Source: Pyrocephalus nanus (taxonomy: Eukaryota > Chordata > Aves > Passeriformes > Tyrannidae). From it: a stretch of 64,000 nucleotides of DNA. Numbering within the stretch: position 1 is the first letter of the stretch; every line of letters begins with the position of its first letter. Below the pieces are notes generated by a model, which did no database searches, was not told the DNA's origin, and saw only the letters and a list, made by a program, of their open reading frames with translations. Where the stretch lies: contig CM076259.1 of assembly GCA_038380795.1 (NCBI GenBank), positions 101,295,739 through 101,359,738 on the forward strand. Direction: 5' to 3'. This document shows positions 49,561-61,466 of this stretch, piece by piece. Position numbers and translations under genes: made by a program.

Positions 49561-50017
49561 AATACATGTTCCATCTCCTTTTTGCAATGGTGGGGGGACC
49601 ATAACAAAGACATAAAGCAGTCTCTTTGATTATGCAAAATCATCCTTCTGAAGTAAAGTTAGCTGTGAAATTAAGATCTGCAGTATGAAAACAGGACAAG
49701 GAATGGGTTTACCAGTGCTGAAAGAGGCTTTGAACTTTCTGTCCAGCATAATAATTAATCAAAGTCATCTTTAGATAACCTGCTAAATATTTCTAAAGAG
49801 AATAAGGATGGAATCTGAATCATATTCACCTGCTCAGCTCTTGCTGGTCAGGGCTTGATAGCCATGGATGTGACATGCTGAGAGAGAGAGAGAGAAATGT
49901 GTGGGAGGGGAGGGAATCATCAAAATGCCCAGAGGGAATCGGAGCTTCTCCAGATGACCTAGCCCCCATGAACCTTAATGCAGTTGAGCTTTAAACTGCC
50001 TTGCAGCTTCTCTCTTG

Positions 50018-50073
50018 AAAAAAAAACCACAAAACAACAACAAAAAAAAAAACCAACAAAAAACCACAACCAA
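50018..50073. repeat. A/C low-complexity tract
   Basis: A runs of up to eleven are interrupted by CC, CAC and CAAC. This is the reverse-complement counterpart of the T/G tracts elsewhere in the intron. Confidence 0.9.
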
Positions 50074-53000
50074 CTGCAAAAGTTACATGAAATAATTTTG
50101 AGTGATGGTTTCATTATTCAGCTCCAGTGGATAAACTTCCTCTGGGCTTAATTGAAGTGCAGAATTCTTCTATATGGAAGTCAAGGCACTGGCTAGAGTC
50201 TCTCCCTTTAGTTGGCCTTAAGAATTATTTCTCTTTGCTGGTTCTCTAGTGTGCTCCCCTGAATTACTTCTTTCATTTCTTTCCAGAAGCTCCAGCTTTT
50301 GCAGTTGTGTGCAGATGCCAAACTCTTTTTCGTTACATCTGTGTGTGGAGCGGTCTATTCTGTAGACCCTTTGGTAGCAGTGTGAGTGCCGGCTCCCCTT
50401 GACATTTTACCAGTCCTTGCTTCTCTCCCATTTTGTAATCTTGCAGGGTTGGCCAAGGGACCAAGGGAAAACAATTAGGGAGTGTCTATTGTCAAGAAAG
50501 GGGCAGAAGGAGCCAAGCAGAAATCTGACTACAGAAAACACCTGGTCATCTCCGGTCAGCTTGCCAGCCCCATTGTGAGTCAGATAGGAGAATGGGAGTC
50601 AGTACAAGGTGCTCCAGGGTCTCACCTGTGAATAACGCATTTCTCTGATGCTTTTTATACCCTGGGATGGAAGAAGGTTGGTGGTAATGTTGCTCAAACA
50701 GTGAGTGTTTATGCATCCCTTATCCCTCCATTAAAGGAAGAGGGATTCCTCTTCCAAGCAGTGTTTGGGATTCAGTTAGTGTACTGCCTTTTAATGAGGG
50801 AGTAATGGAAAGCGCTATCCGTGAGGACACATCAGAATGCAGCATGTCCCACAGCTTGTGTGTATGTAACTGTGTCATGCAATATGCAGAAAATTCAAAG
50901 TGCCAGACCAATGTAAGGAGAGAGTTATACTGGAAGAAGATTTCACTGCGTTGCACTGAAGGATGCATGAATGAACTAATAAATAATTAAATATGTCTGA
51001 AAAAGAAGAAGGAGAAGGAAAGTCCAGTCCACTGCTTCATAAACTTTAGTGCCACATTAACCAGTTTCGCTCCTATAGCAGACCTGCTATGCTATCACAG
51101 TGCTTTAATGTTTAATTCACTTTGATTTGCACTACAGAAATATCAAGTGTTTCTGCAGGCGAACCAAGGCATCTAAGGAGCACTGTTGGGAATAAAACTC
51201 TAGAAAGACCTTCAGAGAAATTAGACAGGGGGCGCTTTATTGGTTTTTATTCCAGTCCTGCAGTTCTGCTCTGTGGCTTTGTTTTTTCCCCTCTGTTTAA
51301 ATGAGTATGAGGGGCAGATTGATTTTAATATCATGTCCTCATTTCTGTGCGTGACCTGTGGAGGCTGTCTGTAGCAAGATTAGAAAAACAAGCAAATGTT
51401 TAATTTTTTGAGGGGGAGGGGAAAGGCTTCAAAGGCCCTGCTGCTGTTGAGGAACATGATGGTTGCAAAACAGACGTATTGAAATCTGCTCATCAGGAAA
51501 AAGAATTGTGATCAACCCTTTTGTTGCTGCTACCTTCAAACATCCAGGTCATGTGCATTTCATAAGGAATCATCAGGAAAAAATTAACAACCATTGACTC
51601 TTATATTAATCTCCTGTCAAATATGTGGTCAATTACAAATTAATCATGCCACAGAGACACTGCAGACTCTCCAACTCTTGTTTAGGAAGGCTGCTGATGA
51701 GTCTAGTTCTTTCTGCATTGTGTGACGCTGCGAAGGGTTTGAGGGTTGCCAAATAGAGACATCAGGGAGCTCTGACCAATTAGATGTGCTACCCATGCAC
51801 TGTACAAATGCTCAGTTCCTCCCGAGGGCATGGTATGATGAAAGGGGTAAAGAGCCAAAGCTACCTCAGTGTCCCCACCTCCCTAAAGGACATGGTGGAG
51901 TTTCTGAGTGTGCTGTGTTGGATTGAAAAGCATGTACGAGGATGCCCCAAAGACCATTTTTTAATAATCATTTAGCTCAAGATACAAAGTTCTGCAGCAG
52001 ACCTGCCCACTAATTTTGTTTTGAGCTTCACCAAGCTCATTCAGCCCATACCCAGCTTTTGGGCCACCATGGCACTAGGAAACACTTGCACGCTGAAAGC
52101 AGAGGTTGAAGGCCGGCAGCCTGTCGTGCATCATGGAGAGGATGAGCCTGCTGGACTTCACATCTGGAGGGAGTGAAACAATGCCCCTTAGGACTTGACA
52201 CAGTGCTCATGCTTATCAGCTCACCTGGAGACCTCTCTTTGCTCATTCTGGCTGAGGGAAACTGCAATGGCACCTCTTGAGGCCTGCAGCCCCTGGATCA
52301 GCTCCAGGTCTCATATGCATCATAGGATGCGATCACCTTAAAACCCTTGTGCCATGTGAACAGAATCAGAAAATCCTAGTGTGTATGAAGGGAAATAAAG
52401 ACCCAATAATGGTCCACAGAATTACTATAATTCACCCTATTTTTTTTCCAGTCTGTCTCCACAGTTATCATGGTGGTGCCGGCAGACTGCGGAAGTACAT
52501 GTGCAAATAGCTAAGTTGTAATTTGCAAGTGCAATTAGCTGGTTTTGTGAGTGCAATCACAGTAATTGCAGGAGCCTAACTTATGTGCTTCACTGTTTTT
52601 CATCTTCAGAGCAAAGACTAATTAAACATTAATATTAACATTAACAGCAAAATTAACATATATATATTTGAGACTATGAATTATTTGCTTTACTGCAAGT
52701 AACATAAGTGTGAGGGAGACAAAATGTATGCTGAACAAAAAAGAAGCTTGCTGCACTTTTTTGGACTCCCCCCATGCAGCTGCTTCATCGCCATGCTGGT
52801 GTCATAGCTGTAGCAGCAGACAGATTTAGGCATGACTGTGCAAGGATTAGGGCTCTTTGTAATGAAATCTAGAGAGCACGTGCTGTAAGATGGCACGTAA
52901 TGCAGCAAGTTATCAAGATTCCTATTGCATACAACACTGCGTAAATGCACATGGGCTTGATGTGAGGAAATACAGCCCTCTTCCAGGTAGTTTACCAGCA

Positions 53001-53451
53001 CCAGGATGACATTTTGGGCCATGAAATAGTGCAAAGACACTAGGCTGAATCTGGCAGATGTAGGAAGGTTTCAAGGGGAAAATAGGTTCTGTGGAGATTT
53101 AGGTCATTAGGTAAAAAGGAAATTGGAAGCTGTTCTGAGTGTTGTGGGTGGTATGGAAAAAAAGGCACAGAGTTGAGAGTGGGAGAACACTACAGCTGCT
53201 AAAACCGAACTCAAATGTCTATTTTTGTTCACAAGAACAGGAAGTTGCTTTTTCATTTCTTATCTAGCCCTATGATGCATGCAAACAACACAGTATAAGG
53301 ACATTGGATGTTTCTGGATGGCTTTCTGCTTTTTGCTTACTTCACCACAGCTCTGTCAGTCTGCCGCTGCTTTGAACAGCACAGGGAGTGAAATGTTGGC
53401 CAGAAATGCCATCTTCTTTTCTTCTGACAAGCTGAGGTGAAGTAAGTTTCA

Positions 53452-53492
53452 CTAATTAATAATAATTATTGAAATAATGAATAATTAATTCA
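53452..53492. promoter_or_regulatory. TAAT/ATTA cluster, imperfect palindrome
   Basis: Within 41 bases there are several TAAT/ATTA cores, including TAATTAA near both ends, arranged as an imperfect inverted repeat. This is the kind of sequence bound by homeodomain dimers; in AT-rich DNA it can also arise by chance. Confidence 0.2.
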
Positions 53493-55411
53493 CTCATAGC
53501 TCTGGTGGTCTGTTAACCCCTTATCTAAGTCAAGCATAAACCAGCTGTTTATGATAAACTTCCATTCGTGTTTTTAAACCTGGAGATTCAGTTTTGATCT
53601 CACTACTGGTCACCTTTGTAGTCTTCAGGTTCTCTGTCCCCTTTAATTGGCCCTTTCTGTTCATACTCTGTCATTTGCTTAGTTTCTGCAAAACAACGTC
53701 AACATCGATCAGGACAAACTGTATCTGTAATTGGGAATTTCAGTAGGTACAAATGATCCATAGTTTTTGTAATGGCTGAAGAAATAAAACCCAGTAAAAC
53801 TGAGCTTAAAACATAAAACGAGACTACAGAGGAGAGTGGGGCACAGAAATAGAATTCCTTAATACCATGCTATCATGGTTGAAGAAGCCATCATGACTCA
53901 ATCACAGGCTGAGATGGCTGCTTTATCAGGCGTGAACCTCCATTTATCCTTCTTTCTGTGAAAGTATATGAAAAATGACTCCTTATTTCTCATAGGTGGG
54001 CTGTCGTGCTGTGGAGATCAAGCACTTCTGACATACCAAAACAGAGGGGCTGCTGCCTGATTTTGGCTTTTATGAGTTGCTGGAAGTACTATTCCAGATC
54101 TTATAGGTGAACAGTTTAGGTCACTGCTGGGTGCAAAGAAAGGAAGATGGATTATGGAGAGAGGCAATATTTGGGTAAAGATAGCTTATGTCTGCTCTTA
54201 TATTTGCGTTCCCTGGCAAAGGCCCTGCTTCTAATGAAAAGTTCCTTGTAAGCATGTGTGTCTGGTAGACCTTAGGGAAGCCAAGCTATGGAGCAAAGGG
54301 AGAGAGATGAAGTGCTTTGCACTGTCTGCAGAAGTAGGTAGGGAGGCAAGTCTTGGACCAGAGCCATCACCTTTGAAAGCCTTTCAAAATCTGGGATTTT
54401 GTATTCGTCTTTATGTAGTTAATTGGCAGATGCTTGCTCTCTTATGGAGACATAGACTACCAGATGAAATGGCCCCTACTAATTGAGCTAAAGGTGTATT
54501 TTTTTCCTCTCTTTGAACAAATACAAGGGGGAGAGGAAAGCAAGAGCTCCAGGCTCTGTGCAAAATTCATGTGAGACCTCAACATTTTGGACAGCTGGTT
54601 TCTCCTGCAATTATAGGTGTTTTGATTATGAGTTTACAGTTCCTGTATAAGTAATCCTTATCTTTTGTTTAGTGAATGCTCCAGCTGAGCCAGCAATCTG
54701 ATATTTGTCAGTAGCTTATGGGAGGTTGAGGGTAAAACAAGAGCAAGCAGAGGGAACAACCCTCCACCTTTCCCCTCCCCCCATCTTGCAGATAGAAAAA
54801 CTGCTGAAAAGCATAAGGAAGAGAGAAGGTTTGTTTCAGCTTTGCCATATTGTGCAACTTGTAGCATTTTGTTATTGTAGCATATTGTTTGTGCATGTGG
54901 GTGACATGAAAAACTACTTGAAGTTTTTCATAAAGAGAGAACTCAGAGGTATTGTTAATAAGATAGATCTAGCGACATGGGGGAACCAGCAAAACAGACC
55001 GTGAACCTGTACTCGTTCCTGTGCCCCCAAAGTTAGTTATTAGCTCTGCAGCACCCATCTGCATTCTCTGTCTCTAATCAGACTTATTGCAAGAAAGAGT
55101 GCTTCCAAAAAAAAAGGCTGAAATAGTTCAAGAGGTAGAGCAAGAGGTGACCTTTGCCAGTGCAGTACCTGGCCACTGGAAGTAAGATGCTGAGGTGAAA
55201 TGCTTCATGGAAAATCACTTGAAGATAAAGCCAAGCTTTTGTTATTTCACTGAAGTAATATTTTCACTCACATGTACCTCCATTTACTAGGGTTAGTAAG
55301 GCCAACTCTGCATTTTTAAAAGTCTAGTTTTAGTATTTAATATTCTGTAATGGCTGCTGATCTAGCAGGTGACATTAATTGGGAAAGTTTTTTAGTCACT
55401 TTCTTAGGTTG

Positions 55412-56351
55412 GCAGCAGGTCACATGTGGTGTTTCCCAGAGCTCAGTGCTGGGGCCAGCCCTGCTTTATATCTTTATCAGTGATATGGCCGAGAGCATCA
55501 AGGGCACCCTCAGTCAGTTTGCAGATGACAACAAGTTGTTTATTTGTATTGATCTGCTGGAGGGTAGGAAGGCTCTGCAGAGGGATCTGGACAGGCTGGA
55601 TTGATGGGATGATGCCAGTTGTATGAGGTTCAGTAAAGCCAAGTGCTGGGTCCTAAACTTGAGTCACAACAGGTCCATGCAGTGCTACTGTCTTGGGGAA
55701 AAGTGGCTGGAAAACTGCGTGAAAAGGACGTAGGGGGTTGATTGACAGCAGCTGAACGTGAGCCATTAGTGTCCCCAGCAGCCAAGAAGGCCAATGACAT
55801 CCTGGCCTGTATCAGAAATAGTGTGGCCAGCAGTACTAGGGGAGAAATTGTCCCTCTGTACTTGGCACTGGTGAGGCTGCACCTCAAATCCTGTGGTCAG
55901 TTTTGGGCTCCTCACTACAAGAAAGACATTGAAGTGTGTCCAGAGAGCGTCAACAAAGCTATTGAAGGGTCTGGAGCATAAGTCTCATGTGGAGCAGCTG
56001 AGGGAGCTGGGGCTGTGTGGCCTGGAGAAGATGAGTCTCAGGGCAGAGCTCTTATAAAGGTGCTTATAAAGCTCTTAGTGCTTTATACACCTACCTGAAA
56101 GGAGCCTGTAGCTAGGTTGGGTTGATCTCTTCTCAAGAGTAACAAGTGACAGGACAAGAAGAAGTGGCCTCAGGTTGCAGCAAGAGGGGTTTAGATTGGA
56201 CATTAAGAAAAATTCTTCACCAAGAGGGTTGTCAGGCATTGAAACAGGTTACTGAGGGAAGTGGTTGAGTCATCATCCCTGGAGGTATTTAAAGACTTGT
56301 AGTTGGGGCACTTAGAGACATGGTTTAGCGGTGGACTTGGCAGTGCTGGGT
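55412..56351 (+). mobile_element. CR1 LINE, 5' part of copy split by an LTR
   Basis: The copy begins in the reverse-transcriptase domain. A short open stretch reads [20 protein letters not shown] and then QFADDNKLF, matching the CR1 pattern GVPQGSVLGPVLF..FADDTKL. The FADD catalytic motif is at 55518-55529. The conserved proline and glycine of GVPQGS are replaced (GVSQSS), and the frame stops near 55604, so the enzyme is dead. The rest of the ORF and the 3' UTR follow (for example GGAGGTATTTAAAGACTTG and GACATGGTTTAGCGGTGG). At 56351 the element is interrupted by a solo LTR and resumes at 56913. The 5' limit is approximate. Confidence 0.9.
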
Positions 56352-56912
56352 TGTCCTGGTTCCAGCGATGACAGGGCTGGTTTTTGCAGTAGCCAGGAGG
56401 TGGCACGGCTAGGACCCAGAGGTTATTCTGGAACACCTCATGTCATTACTGGGGGCAGGGGAAGGGAGTTTCTTCCAATGAGAAGGGGTTCCTTAGAGTC
56501 AAGTAAGTGTGGTGGCAGTTCTGACCCAGAGGGAGTGGTTGGATAGCACCAGTTTTGACCTGGAGGGAGCAGTTGGGTGGCTCCAGTTCAGAGGCAGAAG
56601 GAACGGTCAGGGTGGCCATGGCTGCAGTCAGGTCGAGGTTCGCGGTGATCATTTTTGCACTCTCTCTTTTGTGCACCTCAATTATTGTTCTTAATGTTGG
56701 GGCTTTTACTATTTGTTTTCTTATCTCATTGCTGTTTCCATTAAATTGTTCTTGTTTAAACCCACAATCTTTATCTTTCATACCTCCAGTTCTCATCTCC
56801 AGCCACACGCAGGGGGAGTGGAGAGGGAGAGAAGGAGCAAGCAAGCAGTACATGGTTTGGAGAGTCTGAGTGGGAACTCTAAACTGGGGAGTACCATTCC
56901 TAAACCACAACA
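56352..56912 (+). mobile_element. Solo LTR of an ERVL-type endogenous retrovirus, inserted in CR1
   Basis: The 561-bp insert begins TGTCCTGGTTCCAGC and ends TAAACCACAACA, so it has TG...CA ends and imperfect terminal inverted repeats. It splits a CR1 whose text is continuous when the insert is skipped. Flanks are TGGGT (56347-56351) and CGGGT (56913-56917), a 5-bp target duplication with one change. A possible polyadenylation signal ATTAAA lies at 56740-56745 within text resembling the R/U5 part of common avian ERVL LTRs (CTCATTGCTGTTTCCATTAA). No internal retroviral genes are present, which fits loss by recombination between two LTRs. The plus orientation is supported by the ATTAAA and by similarity to the family from memory. 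Confidence 0.88.
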
Positions 56913-56980
56913 CGGGTTAACAGTTGGACTCGATGATTTTAGTGGTATTTTCCAAATTAAACAGTGCTATGATTCTGTGT
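56913..56980 (+). mobile_element. CR1 LINE, 3' end of copy split by the LTR
   Basis: After the LTR the CR1 resumes with GGTTAACAGTTGGACTCGAT and GATTTTAGTGGTATTTTCC, ending CTATGATTCTGTG. This is the standard CR1 3' end and completes the copy that begins near 55412. Confidence 0.9.
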
Positions 56981-58861
56981 AGTTTAATCAAAAAGCTACA
57001 ACAATATAAGTGAAAGTCATGCGATCTTCCCTCTGGGCTCTTCGGAGCTGTTAAAATCAAAATGGGCAAATCCTGTTCAGAAAACTTCCAGTGCATACTT
57101 CAGCAACCTAAGAACACAATGATTTCTTTGCAAACATTAAGGTTTATCTGGTCAGTGATATGCCAGCCTTTGACATAATAGAGCTGTTTCAGGTCTAGTT
57201 GTTTTAATATTCCCTCAAGAGGCCAATTGTCCGAAATGTACTGTCCTCCAAAGAGCAGCAGCTACCTCCTAAGTGTCAGATGTGCTCATTACAGTAGAAT
57301 GCAGAAGTCTGTAAGAGCAATTAAAAACCACTATAATAGTTTCTGCTCAATTTATTTAAATCTTTTCACTCTCTCCCCTGTGAACCTAGCTATTCAGGAG
57401 CCCTACAATAAAGATAACCGTATTCAAAACTATTTTTTTTTATTGTAAGTGCAACACGTTACTGATGAATGGTGGGAAATAGTCCTGACTGGTTGGGAGG
57501 TAGCTTGGATGCCTGGGAGGTCTCCTGCTTTTATAATTCCTTATGCATCATACTATATTTTTGTAACCTCCAAGTACTCTCTTTCAAACTATTTGGTCCC
57601 AGACTGAGATTTGTTATGAACTTGTGAAGGTGCTGGTGTTTACCATTTCTCTACTCTGGTGGAGAATACATCAGCTTCACCTTTTTGCTCCTCATCTTCT
57701 CTTCTTCCTAATCTTAAATTTTTTTTTCTCTGAATGGCCTTTCTTTTTGATCCCCTGCTCTCGAGCAACCCACATTTTGATGGCAGTCTCACTGACTACT
57801 GTCTCCCACGAGAACTTTGCCTGGGAGGGTAGAGCTGGGTCTGACACTTTGTTAAGTAGTGTCCTCTCCCTTATCGCTTCTCAAAAGGTGTTTAAAAGAA
57901 AGGTGGCACTTCTGAGAAGAAAACTTGCCTATACCAGTGTGTTGTGATGGAGAGAATTTCCTGTGCCTCCTGTTTCTTTCTCAGTGGAAGAGAGGGAAAG
58001 AGTGTGGTACAGTCCCTGTAATGTTTCAGAGCTGGGTTGAACTTATGAATGAGGGAAGTTTTCAGATTCATTTGTCAGGGTTTGAGGAGGAGAGGGGTAA
58101 TACTGTAAAGGGAGACTTGGCCACCTTTGAAGTGTTTTCTTACATCATGCCATCAGTTCACAGTACTGTAGACAAACTCTCCCACATACTTAACTGAATT
58201 GTGGTTGCAGATCTTTGTCTGGGCTTGAGCATTGAGGCATTTCCTGACTGACTCCTTGAAAGTGGGATGAGTTTCTGGCATATTCCCATTCCGAAATCTC
58301 ATTTACTGCTGCTTGGATGATCTGCTTGTATTTTACTCTCTTAATGTCCATTGAACAAAATCTAGAGAGTGTTTTAGGGAGAGGTGCCATCAATCCTCAA
58401 GTGGGGGGAAGTCAACTAGATATGCAATTGGGACATACTTCTACTCTTACGGTGTAGCAGAGAAGTGGAAATGAAACTAAGGGAAGAGTTCCCTTGTAGT
58501 ATAGCTGTTGTGAGGACAGGAATCATCTGAGGAAAGAGAAGGTAAGATGCCCACAAGTGGTCTGAAAAACAGACAATATATTAGAGAAGAAGAGAGTAGT
58601 AATTTTAAGCTTTCACTTTTATTAAAAGGAATGCTCTGTAAGCCGTTCACCTTGCTACAGAAATGAGACCAATGAGTAAATATTGTTGCTACAATAAAGA
58701 AGAAAACTAGAAAATATTTTTTTCTTTTTTAATGAAGAGGAATTATTTGCAAAGGATAGTTTTTCCGCAAACTAATGTGTTTTCAGAGGTTATTTCATGT
58801 TATATGGCAGAGTAAAACACAGCATTTCTGAAGTGCAAGTAGTTTTAGTTTAATAAACAAT
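56981..58861. other. NHS: Intron 1 DNA, nothing recognised
   Basis: This is AT-rich intron sequence between two CR1 loci. I see no gene, transposon or notable repeat in it. Confidence 0.6.
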
Positions 58862-58922
58862 TCATAGAATCATGGAATCATTTATGTTGGAAAAAACCTT
58901 TAAGATCATCAAGTCCAACTGT
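58862..58922 (-). mobile_element. CR1 LINE, very short 3' fragment, minus strand
   Basis: Read on the minus strand it is AGTTGGACTTGATGATCTTA, then AAGGTTTTTTCC, ending GATTCCATGATTCTATGA. Only about 60 bases of the 3' end are present, a severe 5' truncation typical of CR1. Confidence 0.88.
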
Positions 58923-58931
58923 TAAAACTCA

Positions 58932-59360
58932 TGCAGTCACAGACAGCTCAGGCTGGAGGGGACCTTGGAGGATCATGCAGCCCATTTCCTTACCCTGAGC
59001 CAGATCAACTGTGCCAATGTCATTTCTCAGAAGGTGTTTGTTTAACTTATGTTGCAAAGCTTCTGAAATTGAAGTCTTCATGGTCAGCATGTTCCAGGGC
59101 TTTGCTATTTTTATCATTAGAAAGTGTCCCCAGCTATCCAACTGGAATTGTACTCTCCGTCATATAAGCCTGCTGCTTACTGTTCGTCATGAATATAGAA
59201 ATTTGACTTTTCTCCACAACAGACTTTATGTATTTGAAGACTGTTGTCCTACATCCCCTCTTTTTCCTCCAACTAGGCAATGCCAGTTCTTCACTTTATA
59301 CTCTCAGATATTTTTTGTAGACATCCCATCTTTCTAATTTCTCTTCTTTGGACTATTTGA
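58932..59360 (-). mobile_element. Second, older CR1 fragment, minus strand
   Basis: Plus-strand text follows the reverse complement of CR1 3' regions: CAGGCTGGAGGGGACCTTGG, CATGTTCCAGGGCTTTGC, AAGTGTCCCCAGCTATCC, TGAAGACTGTTGTCCTACAT and TCTTTGGACTATTTGAAG. It is more diverged than the short CR1 copy next to it, and belongs to a different, probably older subfamily that I cannot name. Ends are approximate. Confidence 0.75.
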
Positions 59361-61280
59361 AGAAAATATTTGTTTGAGAGTGATCCCTTATCTTTCAGTC
59401 TGTAAGGAGGGGTGGTGAACAAAGTGTAGGTTCTTGGTCTTTCTTTTTAATTCAAGGCTTCAGATTCTGAAACTGGGGATTGGTGCAGGTTGCTCTGCAA
59501 TGTCAAGCAGTCAAGAACTGCAGAGAAGCAGATTCATTATGCTTGACCTTTATTAGTCTATTTGAAGTGAGTTTCAATATCCAGTAGTCAAAATCTAGTC
59601 TTAAAACAGTGACATTTATTAAAAAAAAAAAAAAAACCAACAAAAACCTAAATTTTGCAAATACTTTGGTTTATTTCAAATTTTTCTCTATTTTGAAACT
59701 TTTGCTCACCTCTGCTTCTCTGCAATTATAAGGTTTAATTTTTAATACCTTTTTTTCCTTTCCTCTCGCTAAATGATAATCTTATCTTCCAGTTAATCAC
59801 CCAACTCCAGAAGCTTGGGTTGTAAAAAAACCACCATATGCAATTAATAAACTTGCTGGATGTGGTTATTGGGTTTTCTTGAGGGGTGTCATCTTGATTA
59901 GTGATTGTGGTCTCTATCAGTATAAAATTTAAATAGAATTTTTTTAAAAAGTATTACAGATGTATTTAAAAAATAGTTCTGGTAAACAACTGTATTCAGT
60001 TGGATGTACATTTTCTTGCCAATAGCTAAAAGGCAGGGTGGAGTTAAAACTCTTTACCAATATTTGGCCAGTTCAGTCTCCCTCTCTGTCCTTTGTGGAA
60101 AAGATTAGGGGGTGACTATAGCTACAGCTTGAGAGGTTATTCCCCACCCATGTTTGGAGGGTTGTGTTACTCCTGTCCTCTCTGTACAGAGAGTATTTTA
60201 TGACAATGCCCTGAACTGATTTGTTGTTTTAAAGATTATCTTCTGCTGAAAACTGTTACATCCCACTGCTGGCTTTTCTGCCCTGCCAGTCTCTTCAGCC
60301 TCTACTTTTACTGCTGACATTTTATATTCTTCTTCTTGTTGCCTGCTTTGGCTGACCTGATCACTTTTGTTGTTTTATTGTCCTTTTTCCCTTCCTGCCC
60401 TCCCCCTCACTTTTGTTTTCTGCCCATGATATATTACCGTTTCCAGCACAGCAGGAAAGAAAGATGGAAGGATTAATCAAGAGAATCTAAATTAAAAACT
60501 ATAAAATCTAAAAGCTAGATGGGATGGCTTAGGATATATAACCTCACTTTTCAAGTCACTAGCGATGACTGCAAAGCCTCCAATGAAATAGATGGGTGGT
60601 CTTGTCTGGATAATTGGCAGAAAAATTTGTACGCATTCCCCACAGTCCCGTCTGTCAGCTTCTTTCTGGCAGCTGTGGCGGGGATGCCAGGACTGAAATG
60701 GAGCATTAGTATCTTCTCACCCTGTTAAAATGTGTCCTTCAGAGCTGGTCTCCTGCCTGCTGGTAGGCAAATGTGTCTGGCACTGCTCTTGACAGAGAGG
60801 TTTGCTTTTGTCTTATTGAATGTGCGCACACCCTGCTTACAGCAACCAGCTTCTCTTCGGTTCAAACAGCATGTGCTTACATGTCTCTGCAAAGAAATCA
60901 CCTATTGAAGTGACACTGAGAACCTAGGAGAAGTTTCCTTGCTCTCTCCCCTTTCATACTCACACTGCCCATATTTGTGCTGCATGATGGGAAATGCACC
61001 TGCTCGGCTCAGGGGTAAGGGGAAAAGGCAGGTTGCATTGAATAAAGCCTACTAGGGACATGGTCCCACTGCTTTGGAGCTGTGGAGGCCATCAAATGAG
61101 GGCTCCTGTCACCTGGGCTTATCCCCACCTTTGCCTTTCCATCACTGTGACACCTGCAGCTGCACACGAGAGAGCATTTTCAGAAGTTGCTGAGTTACAC
61201 AGGGACTGCAATACAGAGTGGGGGCTGGTACAAATGGTTGAGGCAGGACACAGTTGAACAAGCCTGCTTGCAGGGCATGG
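59361..61280. other. NHS: Intron 1 DNA with a short A-rich tract
   Basis: No gene or transposon is recognised. At 59621-59648 sixteen A are followed by CCAACAAAAACC, the same style as the 50.0-kb tract. Confidence 0.6.
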
Positions 61281-61403
61281 GTTTGGGGTTTTTTGTTGTT
61301 GATGGTGGGGTCTTTGTTGTTTGTGGGGTTTTTTGTTTGGTTGGTTTTTATTTTGTTTTGTTTTGGGTTTGTTTGTTTTGGGTTTTTTTGTTGTTTTTTT
61401 TTT
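61281..61403. repeat. T/G low-complexity tract
   Basis: About 120 bases consist almost wholly of T and G (GTTTGGGGTTTTTT, GTTTTGTTTTG, GGGTTTGTTTG, ending in T runs). This is the longest of the T/G tracts in the window. Confidence 0.9.
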
Positions 61404-61466
61404 AGAAAGTACTTTCTTTATGTTGGTTTGAAAGCAGAAGTCTTAGAATGGCATCATCTCTTTGAT

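Larger units (their letters stand above)
47267..55411. other. NHS: Intron 1 DNA without recognised genes or transposons
   Basis: No mobile element or exon is recognised. It contains a T/G tract at 48128-48177, a tetranucleotide-like stretch near 49.5 kb, a short GA run near 49.88 kb, an A/C tract at 50.0 kb and a TAAT-rich cluster at 53.45 kb. The part at 48790-49015 is rich in homeodomain-like words and may be a conserved element, which cannot be tested here. Confidence 0.55.

Noticed and set aside
55350..55604. 84-codon ORF with reverse-transcriptase motifs as an active gene
   Set aside because: It is a truncated CR1 piece with damaged GVPQGS motif and early stop, and is described as part of the CR1 copy.
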